Part shown: positions 23,801 to 30,642 of the stretch, piece by piece | Layout: each line of letters starts with the position of its first letter | Numbering within the stretch: position 1 is the stretch's first letter | Source of the DNA: Sandaracinaceae bacterium | GTDB taxonomy: Bacteria; Myxococcota_A; Polyangia; Polyangiales; JAFGIB01 | Assembly: GCA_017881055.1 (NCBI GenBank) | Contig: JADGRF010000080.1 | Coordinates: forward strand, 1-38,221 | Reading direction: 5' to 3' | DNA length: 38,221 bases | The notes under the pieces: model-generated | The model's database searches: none | The model's input: only the letters and a program-made list of their open reading frames with translations | Told to the model about the DNA's origin: nothing | Translations under genes and position numbers: made by a program

Positions 23801-25298
23801 TCCCGTCGTCACACGCTTCGTGGCCGGCCTTGATGCCGTTGCCACACGCGGTGACGGTGCAGTTGCTGTCGCAGCCGTCGCCGTCGGTCTTGTTTCCGTC
23901 GTCGCACTGCTCGCTGCCCGCCGCGATGCCGTTGCCGCACGCGCTCAGCGTGCAGTTGCTGTCGCAGCCGTCGCCATCGGTCTTGTTGCCGTCATCGCAG
24001 GCTTCGTTGCCGTTCACGTTGCCGTCGCCGCAGCCTGGGATCGTGCAGTCGTGGTTGCAGCCGTCGGCATCCACCGTGTTTCCGTCGTCGCACTGCTCGC
24101 CGCCCGCGCGCACGCCGTTGCCGCAGCCGGTGAGCGTACAGTTGCTGTCGCAGCCGTCGTTGTCGACGAAGTTTCCGTCGTCGCAGACCTCGCCCGAGCT
24201 CAGCGCGCCGTTGCCGCAGCCGGTGAACGTGCAGTTGCTGTCACAGCCATCGCCGTCGACGAGGTTTCCGTCGTCGCACAGCTCGGCGTTCGTCCTGACG
24301 CCGTTGCCGCAGGCAGTCGTGCGGCAGTTGGCGTCGCAGCCGTCGCCATCGACCTTGTTGCCGTCGTCGCACTCTTCGTTCAGATCCACGCTGCCGTTGC
24401 CGCAGGTCGAGAAGGTGCAGTCGCCGTTGCAGCCGTCGCCGTCGACCAGGTTCCCGTCGTCGCAGGTCTCTGAGCCCGTCACGATCGTGTTGCCGCAGCC
24501 CGTGGGTTTGCAGTTGCTGTCGCAGCCGTCGCCGTCGATCGTGTTTCCGTCGTCGCAGGTCTCGTTCGGCGCGACGACCTGGTTGCCGCACATGCTGGCC
24601 GTGCAGTTGGTGTCGCAGCCGTCGCCCTCGACGTTGTTGCCGTCGTCGCATGTTTCCGTGCCGGCCTTGACGCCGTTGCCGCACGCGCTGACGGTGCAGT
24701 TGCTGTCGCAGCCGTCGCCGTCGATCGTATTCGCGTCGTCGCACGTCTCGCTGGTGCTCGCCTGCACCACGCCATCGCCGCACGACTCGCTCTTGCACGT
24801 CGAGGAGCAGCCGTCACCGCTCACCGTGTTGCCGTCGTCGCAGCTCTCGCCGTTGCCCTTGTCCTTGCTTCCGTCGCCGCAGTACGCGGTCGCGCCGTGC
24901 ACGCTCTTGCACTTCGCGTTGCAGACCTTGCACGAGGTCAGGCCGTAGTCGCAGCTCTCGGTGATCGTGTTGCCGTCGTCGCAGTCTTCGCCGAGATCTT
25001 TCTTCCCGTCACCGCACGCGCCGAGCATGCTGGCATCGACACCGATCGTGCTCGAGGCATCGGTTGCTGCATCGACGGAACCATCCGCGCGGCCCGTGCC
25101 GAGCGCAGCGGCGTCCTTGCCTGCATCCGAACCCGGCACGCCCAGCATGCCGCTGCCCGTGCTGCCATCGCCTGTTCCTGCTTCGGTACTCGCGTCGGAG
25201 CCCGACTTCGGACTCACGCACGAAGCGAGCACCACGCAGAGCGCAGCACAAAAAGAAGCTGCGAGTCGATTCGTATGCGAAATGCGAGTCACGAGCAC
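17829..25298 (-). CDS. Giant DUF4215 cysteine-repeat lipoprotein with lectin-like domains
   Basis: A single intact frame of 2489 codons, starting at GTG 25298 (AGGGG seven bases upstream). A lipoprotein signal (VLASC) and Ser/Gly/Asp spacer lead to 51 repeats that I counted, most of the form CGNGxxxxxExCDDGNxxxGDGCDSNCTxxx (31 residues, six Cys). Two C-type-lectin-like domains interrupt the array: one at about residues 1390-1528 (GEPNDSGGEDC, WNDLPC) and one at about 2318-2457 (GEPNGGTSENC, WNDLSC). Four copies of an unrecognised domain of about 115 residues are found at about 1115-1237, 1598-1725, 1792-1920 and 1982-2105. The EPN and WND motifs fit Ca-dependent sugar binding. A role as surface adhesin or prey/kin contact fibre is inference. 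Confidence 0.92.
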   Translation of the reverse strand: MLVTRISHTNRLAASFCAALCVVLASCVSPKSGSDASTEAGTGDGSTGSGMLGVPGSDAGKDAAALGTGRADGSVDAATDASSTIGVDASMLGACGDGKKDLGEDCDDGNTITESCDYGLTSCKVCNAKCKSVHGATAYCGDGSKDKGNGESCDDGNTVSGDGCSSTCKSESCGDGVVQASTSETCDDANTIDGDGCDSNCTVSACGNGVKAGTETCDDGNNVEGDGCDTNCTASMCGNQVVAPNETCDDGNTIDGDGCDSNCKPTGCGNTIVTGSETCDDGNLVDGDGCNGDCTFSTCGNGSVDLNEECDDGNKVDGDGCDANCRTTACGNGVRTNAELCDDGNLVDGDGCDSNCTFTGCGNGALSSGEVCDDGNFVDNDGCDSNCTLTGCGNGVRAGGEQCDDGNTVDADGCNHDCTIPGCGDGNVNGNEACDDGNKTDGDGCDSNCTLSACGNGIAAGSEQCDDGNKTDGDGCDSNCTVTACGNGIKAGHEACDDGNKTDGDNCDSNCTVTACGNGIKTAGEACDDGNAKDGDTCDSNCTVTACGNGIKTTGEQCDDGNKVNGDNCDNNCTPSACGNGITAGSEACDDGNKIDGDNCDSNCTPTGCGNRLVTSGEACDDGNAVEGDGCDTNCTVSVCGNGVKAPNEACDDGNKVDGDTCDSNCTVSACGNGIKAPNEACDDGNKVDGDNCDSNCTVTACGNGIVTAGEACDDGNKVEGDACDSNCTVSACGNAIKAPNEACDDGNKVDGDNCDSNCTVTACGNGIVTAGEACDDGNSTEGDNCDSNCTVSTCGNGIKAPNEICDDGNKVDGDTCDSNCTLTACGNGIKTAGEACDDGNSVDGDNCDSNCTLTGCNNGIVTTGEACDDGNLIDGDSCDSNCTIPACGNGIKAGGELCDDGNQVEGDNCDSNCTPTGCNNGIKTAGEACDDGNTVDGDNCDSNCTVTACGNHITTAGEACDDGNQVDGDGCDPNCTLTACNNGIVSAGELCDDGNLVDGDSCDSNCTPTACGNGIVTASELCDDGNLVDGDSCDSNCTPTGCNNGVVTSGESCDDGNLVDGDGCDTNCTKTACANGIVSSGEACDDGNKTNGDGCDSNCTVTACGNDVLAPNVTGITFTWLVTSCDNDFNHITFDIDGAVVLDTLAEPNGGYATCTCAATIMSADVTDPGLLTMLGSGTNPIGVHFPEDLAWAVATLHSNVGDTSIEVFDQGGGNDGLQLNSDLCVAGYASNASGGVIAPRGEVCDDGNLTDDDGCDSNCTPTGCPNGVKTGKEQCDDGNAINGDGCDQGCLTTACGNGVVTSGEQCDDGNKTDGDGCDSNCTLTACDNGIVTSGEACDDGNKTDGDGCDSNCTLTACGNGILTPNTGEECEDNNSVGSDGCENNCKWTCGSGFNPASVAVDPSTGHCYARWNQGGSWFEAGSACIGYGGHLPVVDSSAENDTVTAVSGGSDLWLGIHDMGVEQGSNGAAFQNITRENRTFNSWNAGEPNDSGGEDCAESFGPGVWNDLPCTASLGVFVCEYESGASVCGDGVVTGTETCDDGNFVGGDGCTAVCDKEVCGNGIVTTGEECDDGNKTAADGCSPSCTAEYCGDGLVGTSSDISALKFEWLESCSGGSGSVLFYINGTMAYQGAASGRCTCDETIQSVVITDPNLLRLLKAGSNQLTVDMQGDLAWAVGTVFQGALQTQTVLFDANGGGDAQARNPNWCNAGYNDYPGPQSGTANLGLVAEACDDGNTTAGDGCNNCVPEICGDGVVQTGLGEECDDGGNVSGDTCGATCKLEYCGDGAVDNRNQVDSLDFVWLSSCSNNAALRFYVNGTQIVQRASGGSCVCDETIQQLSITDPKVLALIKKGSNSFAVQADGYLNWAVATIKTTLATTDVVLFDADGGGDAQARNPNFCASSYAYNAGLQTASGNVTFTGVELCDDGNQTDGDGCDSTCKPTGCGSGVVTAGETCDDGNTQSFDGCSSSCQVECGNGVTDVDLPSSVKFEWLTTCTNGSPITFTANGATIASPATGTSCSCSETVGTYTETDPAILKAFKPGNNVVGVSVNSDLAWAIATVQYGTSSKEVIILDANNGGASSRNTYLCNGYLNDGATHTTNVALALGEQCDDANTTNGDGCDDNCTVTGCGNGLVTAGEVCDDGNSVSGDGCDDNCTVSACGNGVTAGGEECDDGNAVDGDGCDSNCRGTYCTNGIVTGTEICDDGNTTNGDGCDNNCTVSACGNSQVGGSEQCDDGNTVSNDGCDANCMNEFCGDGIQQAGLNEACDDGNGVNGDGCDTNCTVSACGNGIVDPSEECDDGNTADGDSCTSTCLLPCARGTGAGAAVLDTTTNHCYARYDQSLDFVTAAASCVSKGGHLAVPTTNSESSILVSLEQGGTWTWIGFHDIAYEQDHNGAGFQSVTREAVGYYGFAGGEPNGGTSENCVHMWNGNGTWNDLSCGNSLPYFCEFEPSVSVCGNGTVEGAEGCDDGNLVNGDGCNANCDVEP
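18985..19360 (-). other. Unrecognised inserted domain, copy 4
   Basis: The copy begins SVKFEWLTTC and contains CSCSETV, TDPAILKAFKPGNN, LAWAIATV, ILDANNGGASSRN and a late Cys before GYLNDG. It again splits a DUF4215 unit between CGNG and GEQCDD. Confidence 0.8.
19545..19925 (-). other. Unrecognised inserted domain, copy 3
   Basis: The copy begins SLDFVWLSSC and contains FYVNGT, CVCDETI, TDPKVLALIKKGSN, LNWAVATI and LFDADGGGDAQARNP. It is inserted at the same position of a DUF4215 unit as copy 2. Confidence 0.8.
20125..20505 (-). other. Unrecognised inserted domain, copy 2
   Basis: The copy begins ALKFEWLESC and contains FYINGT, CTCDETI, TDPNLLRLLKAGSN, LAWAVGTV, LFDANGGGDAQARNP and a C-terminal Cys-Asn. 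It interrupts a DUF4215 unit after CGDG. It is closest to copy 3. Confidence 0.8.
21590..21955 (-). other. Unrecognised inserted domain, copy 1
   Basis: This copy starts GITFTWLVTSC and ends near DLCVAGYASNASGG. It interrupts a DUF4215 unit between its CGN half and its GEVCDDGN half. It shares with the other copies a WL-x2/3-C start, CxC, TDPxLL, LAWAVAT, a FDxGGG-like box and a late Cys. It is the most divergent of the four. Confidence 0.75.
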
Positions 25299-25584
25299 GT
25301 AGTCACCCCTGAGTTGGACAGCAAGGGAAGATATTCACAGGAATGGTGGAATATTCTCAATGTACGTTTCGCCTGCGCCGGACCTACAGGCGATCCGCGC
25401 GGCGACGCGCGTCGTACAGCCGTTATGGTCAGGGCCGCCTGGCCGGCGGGACGATTCACAGGCGCGACCGGCGCCGCTAAGCCCGCGCAGTTCCCCGACT
25501 CCTCGAGGTTGCAGCCGCGGATAGCTCGGACGAAGATGCGCCGCGCCCAGAGGCCCGATCTGCCTAGCGAGCGCTCGAGGGACC
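25299..25584. promoter_or_regulatory. Divergent promoter region
   Basis: This 286-base gap between the giant minus-strand gene and the plus-strand MFS gene must contain both promoters. It includes a locally AT-rich stretch (25325-25365) with the palindrome GAATATTC at 25349-25356, about 51-58 bases before the giant gene start. The same octamer lies upstream of the copper monooxygenase. No gene or structured RNA was recognised. Confidence 0.35.
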
Positions 25585-26880
25585 ATGTTCGGACTCACGC
25601 GTTATCAGTGGCTCGTCCTGTTTGCAGCCTGGCTCGGCTGGGGTTTCGATGTCTTCGACGGCCTGCTCTTCAACTTCGTAGCGCCGCTCTGCGTGCCCAG
25701 CCTGCTCGGCATCGACGCCGCCGCACCCAGCGCGAAGCCGCAGATCTTGTTCTGGACGGCGTCGCTGTCGTCGCTCTTGCTGCTCGGTTGGGCCGCCGGT
25801 GGAATCCTGTTCGGCAAGCTGACCGATCGCATCGGTCGCACGCGCACGTTGCTGGTCACGATGCTCACGTACGCGCTCTCGACTGCGGCGTGTGCGTTCG
25901 CTCCGAACATCTGGGTGCTCGCGCTGTTTCGCCTGGGCGCGAGCTTGGGCATCGGTGGCGAGTGGGCTGCCGGCGCATCGCTCGTCGCCGAGAGTCTGCC
26001 GCCGAAGAAACGCGTCGTGGGTGGCGCGCTGCTCTACACGTCCGCACCGATGGGCCTGTTCCTCGCCACGTACGTGAACGATCTGTTCACGCGTAAGCTC
26101 GACGTGATCGCCAGCAACCCGCACACGTCGTGGCGCGCCGTGTTTCTCACGGGCCTGGTGCCCGCGATCTTCGCGTTCCTGATTCGCTTGAAGGTGAAAG
26201 AGCCGGAGCACTGGGCCGCCGCGGAACGCACGCCCAAGATCGCCGAGCTGTTCACGCCCGAGCTGCGTCGTCACACGCTCGGCGGCATCGCCATGGCCGT
26301 GATCGCGCTGATCACCTGGTGGAGCTGCTCGGTGTTCATCCCGGTGATCGCGAACTTCCTCGCGAACGACATGCACGCGAACCCCGCGGATCTGCCGCGC
26401 CTGAAGACGCAGTTTCAGACGCTCGGCAGCACCATGTTCAACCTCGGGGGCCTGGTCGGTACCCTGCTGACGGTGCCGATCGCGCTGCGCTTTGGCCGCC
26501 GTCCGATGTTCGCCGTGTACTACGCGCTGAGCGCCGCCGCGATCATGTTCACGTTCTCGCCGGGCCTCGCTCCGCACGCACGCCTGTATTCGATGGGCCT
26601 GATCGGCCTGACGGTGTTCGGCGTGTTCGGCTCGTTCACGTTCTACCTGCCCGAGCTGTTCCCGATGCGCCTGCGCGGCACCGGTTCCGGCTTTTGCTAC
26701 AACATCGGTCGCGTGGTGACGGCGGCGTTCCCGTTCGTGATGGGCGTGATCATGCGCACGGGTGTGAGCCCGATCGAGATCATCCGCTGGGTCGCTGCGG
26801 TGCCGGTGCTGGGTGTGATCTTCGTGGCGGTGGGCCTCGCCGAAGAAACGCGCGACAAGGCCTTGCTCGAAGACGTCTGA
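25585..26880 (+). CDS. MFS transporter
   Basis: The product is 431 aa with 12 hydrophobic segments. The first span carries WGFDVFDGLLFNF, where acidic residues mark the proton-coupled organic-acid and sialic-acid type of carriers. The loop 2-3 signature GKLTDRIGRTRTLL is the classic MFS motif, and RFGRRPMF at loop 8-9 repeats it. It is most like metabolite:H+ symporters for carboxylated solutes, but the substrate cannot be named. It is followed 30 bases later by a nitroreductase gene on the same strand, which may be co-transcribed. Confidence 0.92.
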   Translation: MFGLTRYQWLVLFAAWLGWGFDVFDGLLFNFVAPLCVPSLLGIDAAAPSAKPQILFWTASLSSLLLLGWAAGGILFGKLTDRIGRTRTLLVTMLTYALSTAACAFAPNIWVLALFRLGASLGIGGEWAAGASLVAESLPPKKRVVGGALLYTSAPMGLFLATYVNDLFTRKLDVIASNPHTSWRAVFLTGLVPAIFAFLIRLKVKEPEHWAAAERTPKIAELFTPELRRHTLGGIAMAVIALITWWSCSVFIPVIANFLANDMHANPADLPRLKTQFQTLGSTMFNLGGLVGTLLTVPIALRFGRRPMFAVYYALSAAAIMFTFSPGLAPHARLYSMGLIGLTVFGVFGSFTFYLPELFPMRLRGTGSGFCYNIGRVVTAAFPFVMGVIMRTGVSPIEIIRWVAAVPVLGVIFVAVGLAEETRDKALLEDV

Positions 26881-26910
26881 GCCGGGCAGGGCGATGCTAC
26901 GCTGGGCCTC

Positions 26911-27591
26911 ATGCTCAGCGTCAGCGAAGCCCTCAAAGCACGCACCTCGATTCGAGCGTTTCTCGCTACGCCCGTGCCCGAGGCTCTGGTCCGCGAGATC
27001 CTGGACAGCGCGCGTTGGTCTCCGTCAGGTGGAAACCTCCAGCCTTGGAAGGTGATCGCCGTGGCAGGCAGCGAGCGCGCGGCCGTGATCGACCTGGCCC
27101 AGAAGGTGCGCGCGGAACATCCCGCAGGCGAGCCGACCGAGTTTCCAATCTATCCGGCGACCCTCTGGGAACCCTACCGGTCGCGCCGCTACCTGCTCGG
27201 CGAAGCCATGTACACGCTGCTCCAAATACCCCGCGCGGACAAAGCCGCGCGCCTTCGCCAGTTCGATCGCAACTACGAGTTCTTCGGCGCGCCGGTGGCT
27301 TTGTTCTTCGTGATCGACAAGCGCATGGGTCACGGGCAGTGGGCGCACTTGGGCATGTTCATGCAGTCGGTCGCGCTCGCCGCCATCGAGCGCGGCGTGT
27401 CGTCGTGCATGCAGGAGGCCTGGGCTGCGCTGCGTGGCGCGCTCGCGCATCACTTCCAGCTGTCAGACACCGAGTTGGTCTACTGCGCGATGGCGCTGGG
27501 CTACCCGGATCGCACGGCGCCCGTGAATGCGCTGCGCTCGGAGCGGGCGAGCGTCGACGAGATCGCGAGCTTTCGAGGATTTCGAGCGTAA
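26911..27591 (+). CDS. Nitroreductase-family FMN oxidoreductase
   Basis: The product is 226 aa. The N-terminal FMN-binding motif RTSIRAF (11-17) is followed by ARWSPSGGNLQPWKVIAV. The central segment (LGMFMQSVALAAIERGVSSCMQEAW) forms the dimer and flavin face. The C-terminal signature is a CAMALGYPD loop. These are FMN-dependent homodimers using NAD(P)H. Some members act on nitro compounds; others are oxazoline or thiazoline dehydrogenases or peptide tailoring enzymes. A stand-alone carrier protein gene begins 60 bases downstream, which leaves open oxidation of a carrier-bound substrate. The start ATG 26911 lies 30 bases after the transporter stop. Confidence 0.92.
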   Translation: MLSVSEALKARTSIRAFLATPVPEALVREILDSARWSPSGGNLQPWKVIAVAGSERAAVIDLAQKVRAEHPAGEPTEFPIYPATLWEPYRSRRYLLGEAMYTLLQIPRADKAARLRQFDRNYEFFGAPVALFFVIDKRMGHGQWAHLGMFMQSVALAAIERGVSSCMQEAWAALRGALAHHFQLSDTELVYCAMALGYPDRTAPVNALRSERASVDEIASFRGFRA

Positions 27592-27651
27592 TCCGTGCCG
27601 GTCTTGACGCCGTGACGGGCGCGCGTACCTGGCAGTCAGAGGCCCGTGCAC

Positions 27652-27912
27652 ATGGAAGAGACAATCGCAGCCATCGTCGTGGAGCACGGACGCTTCGTCC
27701 CGGATCTGTCGCAGCTGCAGTACGACACGGATCTCTTCGAAGCAGGGCTGACGTCGCACGCGAGCGCGGTGATCATGACGGTGATCGAGAACGACTTAGG
27801 CGTCACGTTCCCCGATCATCTGCTGACGCGCAGCACCTTCCACTCGGTCTCGTCGCTGGCGGCGGCGGTCGAAGGCATGTTGCACGCGAACCAGCCGGAC
27901 GCCGCGAAGTGA
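27652..27912 (+). CDS. Stand-alone acyl/aminoacyl carrier protein
   Basis: The product is 86 aa from ATG 27652 (AGAGG nine bases upstream; GTG 27646 is the alternative). The four-helix ACP pattern is visible. Helix 1 is MEETIAAIVVEHG. The loop YDTDLFEAGLTSH holds the presumed phosphopantetheine serine S35, where the usual Asp-Ser is Thr-Ser. Helix 2 is ASAVIMTVIENDLG; then FPDHLLTRSTFHSVSSLAAAVEGML. The GLTS motif resembles carriers served by single-domain amino-acid:carrier-protein ligases rather than fatty-acid ACP. No ligase, transferase or synthase is in the window, so its partners must be elsewhere. Nitroreductase next door may act on the tethered substrate (inference). Confidence 0.8.
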   Translation: MEETIAAIVVEHGRFVPDLSQLQYDTDLFEAGLTSHASAVIMTVIENDLGVTFPDHLLTRSTFHSVSSLAAAVEGMLHANQPDAAK

Positions 27913-27993
27913 CGCGGAGGTTGGCTTCTTCGGCTTTGCACACCGCGCATCAAGCACGACGACGAATGACTCGGGCGCGCGTCCAACTGCTCT

Positions 27994-28764
27994 TCAGGGC
28001 GCGCCGGCATCGCTACGCAGCGGATCGAGTTGCTCGACCAAGCGCAGCGTAAGCGTTGCTCCGCCGTCGACTTTCAGCTTGAGCTGCTGGCCGTCTGCGG
28101 AAATGGCAACGATGCGCCCGACGAGGGTGCCATTCCCGTTTTGGACCGAGATCACTGTCGCAGTCTCCAGGGTCCACGTCGTTCCGTTGCCTACCAGGCC
28201 GCAGCCATCACGGACTGCGCCCGACGGGAAGAAATACAGCTCGCAGTCAGGAAATGACTGCGTGCTGTGAATGACGCGCCAATGGCCGACGATGGCCGGT
28301 TGGTTGTCGACCCAGACCGGCACGAACGCTCGCGCCTGCGTGCCGTCGTTGCCAGCGGCGGTGACATCGAGCGTCTGCGCGCCATTCGGCAGACGCGTGG
28401 TGTCGAGCGAGAGGGTGAAGGCGTGTCCACTGGCTGACACCGACGGGGAGGCCGCGGCCATGGTGACGTCGTTCACGCCAAGCTCCACGCTCGTGACTTG
28501 GCCGGTCGTCGTGCCCGCGATCGTCACGACACCGGAGAGCACGGCGTTCTGCGTCGGGCTCGTGACCTGCACGGACAACGACGCCAACGGATTGCCGGCG
28601 TCTTCGCTGCCGCCGTCCTCGGTGCCGGCATCGCTTTCCGGGAACGCATGATGGAAGCGGTGCCCGAAGCCGGGTCGCCCTGGCTGCCAGCTGTCGTCGG
28701 CACCGATGCAGCCCGACGAGCCGACCACCAAACACACGAGCCACACTGCGGAATCACGACGCAT
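27994..28764 (-). CDS. Lipoprotein with bacterial Ig-like domain
   Basis: The product is 256 aa from ATG 28764, with GAGG six bases upstream; the open frame upstream of this ATG is the antisense of the metallopeptidase gene. A lipobox GSSGC (C19), a spacer of Asp/Gly/Ala (SDAGTEDGGSEDAG) and an Ig-like domain (VTSPTQNAVLSGVVTIAGTT, residues about 64-150) are followed by a small beta-rich domain (HWRVIHSTQSFPDCELYFFPSG...RLVEQLDPL), which looks like a lipocalin-type or barrel fragment with a Cys pair. The family of the last domain is not recognised. The preceding minus-strand gene starts about 1.1 kb upstream; they may be co-transcribed. Likely surface exposed. Confidence 0.8.
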   Translation of the reverse strand: MRRDSAVWLVCLVVGSSGCIGADDSWQPGRPGFGHRFHHAFPESDAGTEDGGSEDAGNPLASLSVQVTSPTQNAVLSGVVTIAGTTTGQVTSVELGVNDVTMAAASPSVSASGHAFTLSLDTTRLPNGAQTLDVTAAGNDGTQARAFVPVWVDNQPAIVGHWRVIHSTQSFPDCELYFFPSGAVRDGCGLVGNGTTWTLETATVISVQNGNGTLVGRIVAISADGQQLKLKVDGGATLTLRLVEQLDPLRSDAGAP

Positions 28765-28859
28765 CTCCAACCTCGCTCTCGAAACCAGGCCGCTGCCGAG
28801 GCCGCGGAGTCGCAAACGTACGCCGTGACATGACCGCGCGCCACTGGCCCAGGCAGCAC

Positions 28860-29867
28860 CTAGCGGGCGGCAGAATGGGTCACTACTTCGTGCACGAACG
28901 CGAGCTTCTGGAGGACGGCCGGGCCGAGCACGAACGGATACGGGTCGATGAGGCCCATGCTTCGGTTCAAGCTGTTGAGAGCCAACGTGAGCGCGACCCA
29001 GCTGTGCGCGAGCTCGTCGAAGCCCGCGACGTCGGTGGCGTGTGTGCGCCCGGTCGGATCCGCGGACCGTAGGCTTCCGACTGGCTCGGGCCGCAGTGCG
29101 AGGCCGTAGGCGCGCGCCGTCCCGAGAGTGTCGATCATGTGGAGGTAGTGCGCCCAGGTCTCGGCCCAATCCTCCCAGGGATGCATCGTGGCGTACGCGC
29201 TGATGAAGCGTTCCGGCCAATCGCTCGGCGGCCCCTTGGCATAGTGCCGTTGCAGCGCCGCGTCGTACTCGGCTTGTTCGTCGCCGAACAGCGCACGGAA
29301 GCGCTCGTACCAGGTCGACCCCTGGATCAACCGATCCCAGTAGTAGTGCCCGATTTCGTGGCGAAAGTGTCCGAGCAACGTGCGGTATCCTTCGCCGAGT
29401 TGCTGGCGCAGCTTCTCGCGGAACGGGTCGTCGGCCTCGGCCAGGTTGATCGTGATCCGACGATCGCGATGGCCGGTGAACACCTTGCTCAGAGGACCAG
29501 GGCCGTCCTCCATGAACGAGAAGGAAACGCCTTCGAGCGAGAGCTGCAGAGCCTCGAGCGTATACAGGAGTCGCCGCTTGGCGTTCTCCAGCCGATGCCA
29601 CCCCTCTTGTCTCCCCGGCTGCGAGAGATTGGGGATCACCTCGTTCATCCGGCAGGCGCGACAGAGCTTGTTCGGATCCGCGAGCGGAACCGCCCAGTTG
29701 CACACGCCGTAAGCCACGCTGTTCGCGCACAAGCGATACTTCTTCGGATCGATGGCGGCCACGCGCTCTTCGTCCGGCAGGTACGCCAAATCCTGCCCGC
29801 ACTTCACGCAGCGCACGCTCTCGAAGTAGAGCGTTTGTCCGCAAGCATCGCACGAGAAGTTCCGCAT
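28860..29867 (-). CDS. Zinc-ribbon metallopeptidase-like protein
   Basis: The product is 335 aa from ATG 29867 (AGGAA upstream). The N-terminus holds a zinc ribbon (CDACGQ...CVKCGQDL), then a second Cys cluster (YRLCANSVAYGVCNW...LCRACR). The core is a putative zinc metallopeptidase with HEIGH at residues 170-174, in the context LGHFRHEIGHYYWDRLI. A third metal ligand (Glu/Asp) is expected downstream, where HPWEDWAETWAHYLH occurs. This matches the putative zinc-binding metallopeptidase family (PF15887-like; from memory). No signal peptide, so it is cytoplasmic. Substrate and role are unknown. The gap to the TetR gene holds a 7-bp stem (29944-29950/29967-29973). Confidence 0.9.
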   Translation of the reverse strand: MRNFSCDACGQTLYFESVRCVKCGQDLAYLPDEERVAAIDPKKYRLCANSVAYGVCNWAVPLADPNKLCRACRMNEVIPNLSQPGRQEGWHRLENAKRRLLYTLEALQLSLEGVSFSFMEDGPGPLSKVFTGHRDRRITINLAEADDPFREKLRQQLGEGYRTLLGHFRHEIGHYYWDRLIQGSTWYERFRALFGDEQAEYDAALQRHYAKGPPSDWPERFISAYATMHPWEDWAETWAHYLHMIDTLGTARAYGLALRPEPVGSLRSADPTGRTHATDVAGFDELAHSWVALTLALNSLNRSMGLIDPYPFVLGPAVLQKLAFVHEVVTHSAAR

Positions 29868-30009
29868 CGCGTTCCTAGTGTAGCCACAACCATGCGCGCA
29901 AGATCGCTCTTCGTGCACTCACTGCTCGCCGGCCCGAGCCATCCGAGGCTTCTCGGCATTGCAACGAGCCTCGTGGCGAAGCCATGGGCCCGCTGAGGTG
30001 GTGCCCGGT

Positions 30010-30639
30010 TCAGCTCTTCTCCACCAGCGCCGGTCCACCGATGCCTCCGAGCAAGATCCGACACAGCGCATGCGCCGCCTGGTTGGCCTCTGGCAAGAGC
30101 GGCGCAATAGGCAGCCCCGATGCAGCGAGGAGCCTTAACACGATCTGCGGCATGATCGCGAGTGAGAATGTCGCGCCCGCGATCGCCAGCGGATTCACGT
30201 CCGATCGGAAGCGCTGCGTGCTCACGCCTTCGCCGAGCAGCTTCGCGAACAGCGGCAAATGCCCGGCTTGAAAGTGCGTGGCGAGACTGCGCAGGCGTGT
30301 CGACGACACGAGCCCTTCACGCAGGATCAGGCGCAACACCTTGAACTCGGTCTCGTCCATGCGCGCCATGCGCTGGTAGATGCGCTCGATGCGTTGCTCC
30401 GGGGGAACGTCGTCGCGCAGCGCCTCCATGAAATCGGCCAGCAGCACGACGTACACCTCTTCGACTACGGCCAGGAACAGCTCGTCCTTCGTTTTGAAGT
30501 AGTAGTAGACCATGCCGATATTGGTCTTGGCGTCCTTGGCGATTTGCCGTAGCGACGCGCCGTCGACGCCTTCGCTGAGAAAACGTTCGCGTGCGGCGTG
30601 CACGATGCGGAGCGCGATGTCGCTTGCGGGCCTTGCCAT
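30010..30639 (-). CDS. TetR-family transcriptional regulator
   Basis: The product is 209 aa. The N-terminal HTH is ALRIVHAARERFLSEGVDGASLRQIAKDA, then TNIGMVYYYFKTKDELFLAVVEEVY, the standard TetR DNA-binding unit with its conserved YYYF. The C-terminal domain is helical, as in ligand-binding TetR proteins. It is the last gene of the efflux operon, three bases after the permease stop. It presumably represses that operon at an 18-bp palindrome at the operon head (33772-33789) and is released by a toxic ligand. The ligand is unknown. Confidence 0.93.
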   Translation of the reverse strand: MARPASDIALRIVHAARERFLSEGVDGASLRQIAKDAKTNIGMVYYYFKTKDELFLAVVEEVYVVLLADFMEALRDDVPPEQRIERIYQRMARMDETEFKVLRLILREGLVSSTRLRSLATHFQAGHLPLFAKLLGEGVSTQRFRSDVNPLAIAGATFSLAIMPQIVLRLLAASGLPIAPLLPEANQAAHALCRILLGGIGGPALVEKS

Positions 30640-30642
30640 GGA

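Larger units (their letters stand above)
17829..25020 (-). repeat. 93-bp coding repeats (51 DUF4215 units)
   Basis: The unit is 93 bases where uninterrupted, and the most similar run lies at about 22000-24000. Between about 22850 and 23400 the units alternate between two types (KAPNE and IVTAGE), a 186-base higher-order period. The long plus-strand open frames over this region arise because the repeat has no stop in the antisense frames. Confidence 0.9.

Noticed and set aside
22000-24900. Regularly spaced repeats that might look like a CRISPR array
   Set aside because: Period is 93 bases, there are no unique spacers, and repeats are in frame inside a coding sequence with silent variation.
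17097-24948. Very long plus-strand open frames (over 1000 codons) opposite the giant gene, with VAVVAVDLVAVVAGF-like repeats
   Set aside because: They are antisense reads of the 93-bp repeats, which lack stops in several frames. They have no ribosome site or domain match, and the minus-strand reading has a signal peptide, conserved cysteines and recognised domains.
27994-29853. One 619-codon minus-strand protein
   Set aside because: The first 360 codons are a frame shadow of the metallopeptidase gene. The true lipoprotein starts at 28764 with a lipobox and ribosome site.
29944-29973. 7-bp stem-loop downstream of the TetR operon as a terminator
   Set aside because: Loop of 16 bases and no T-run, so too weak to call as a terminator.
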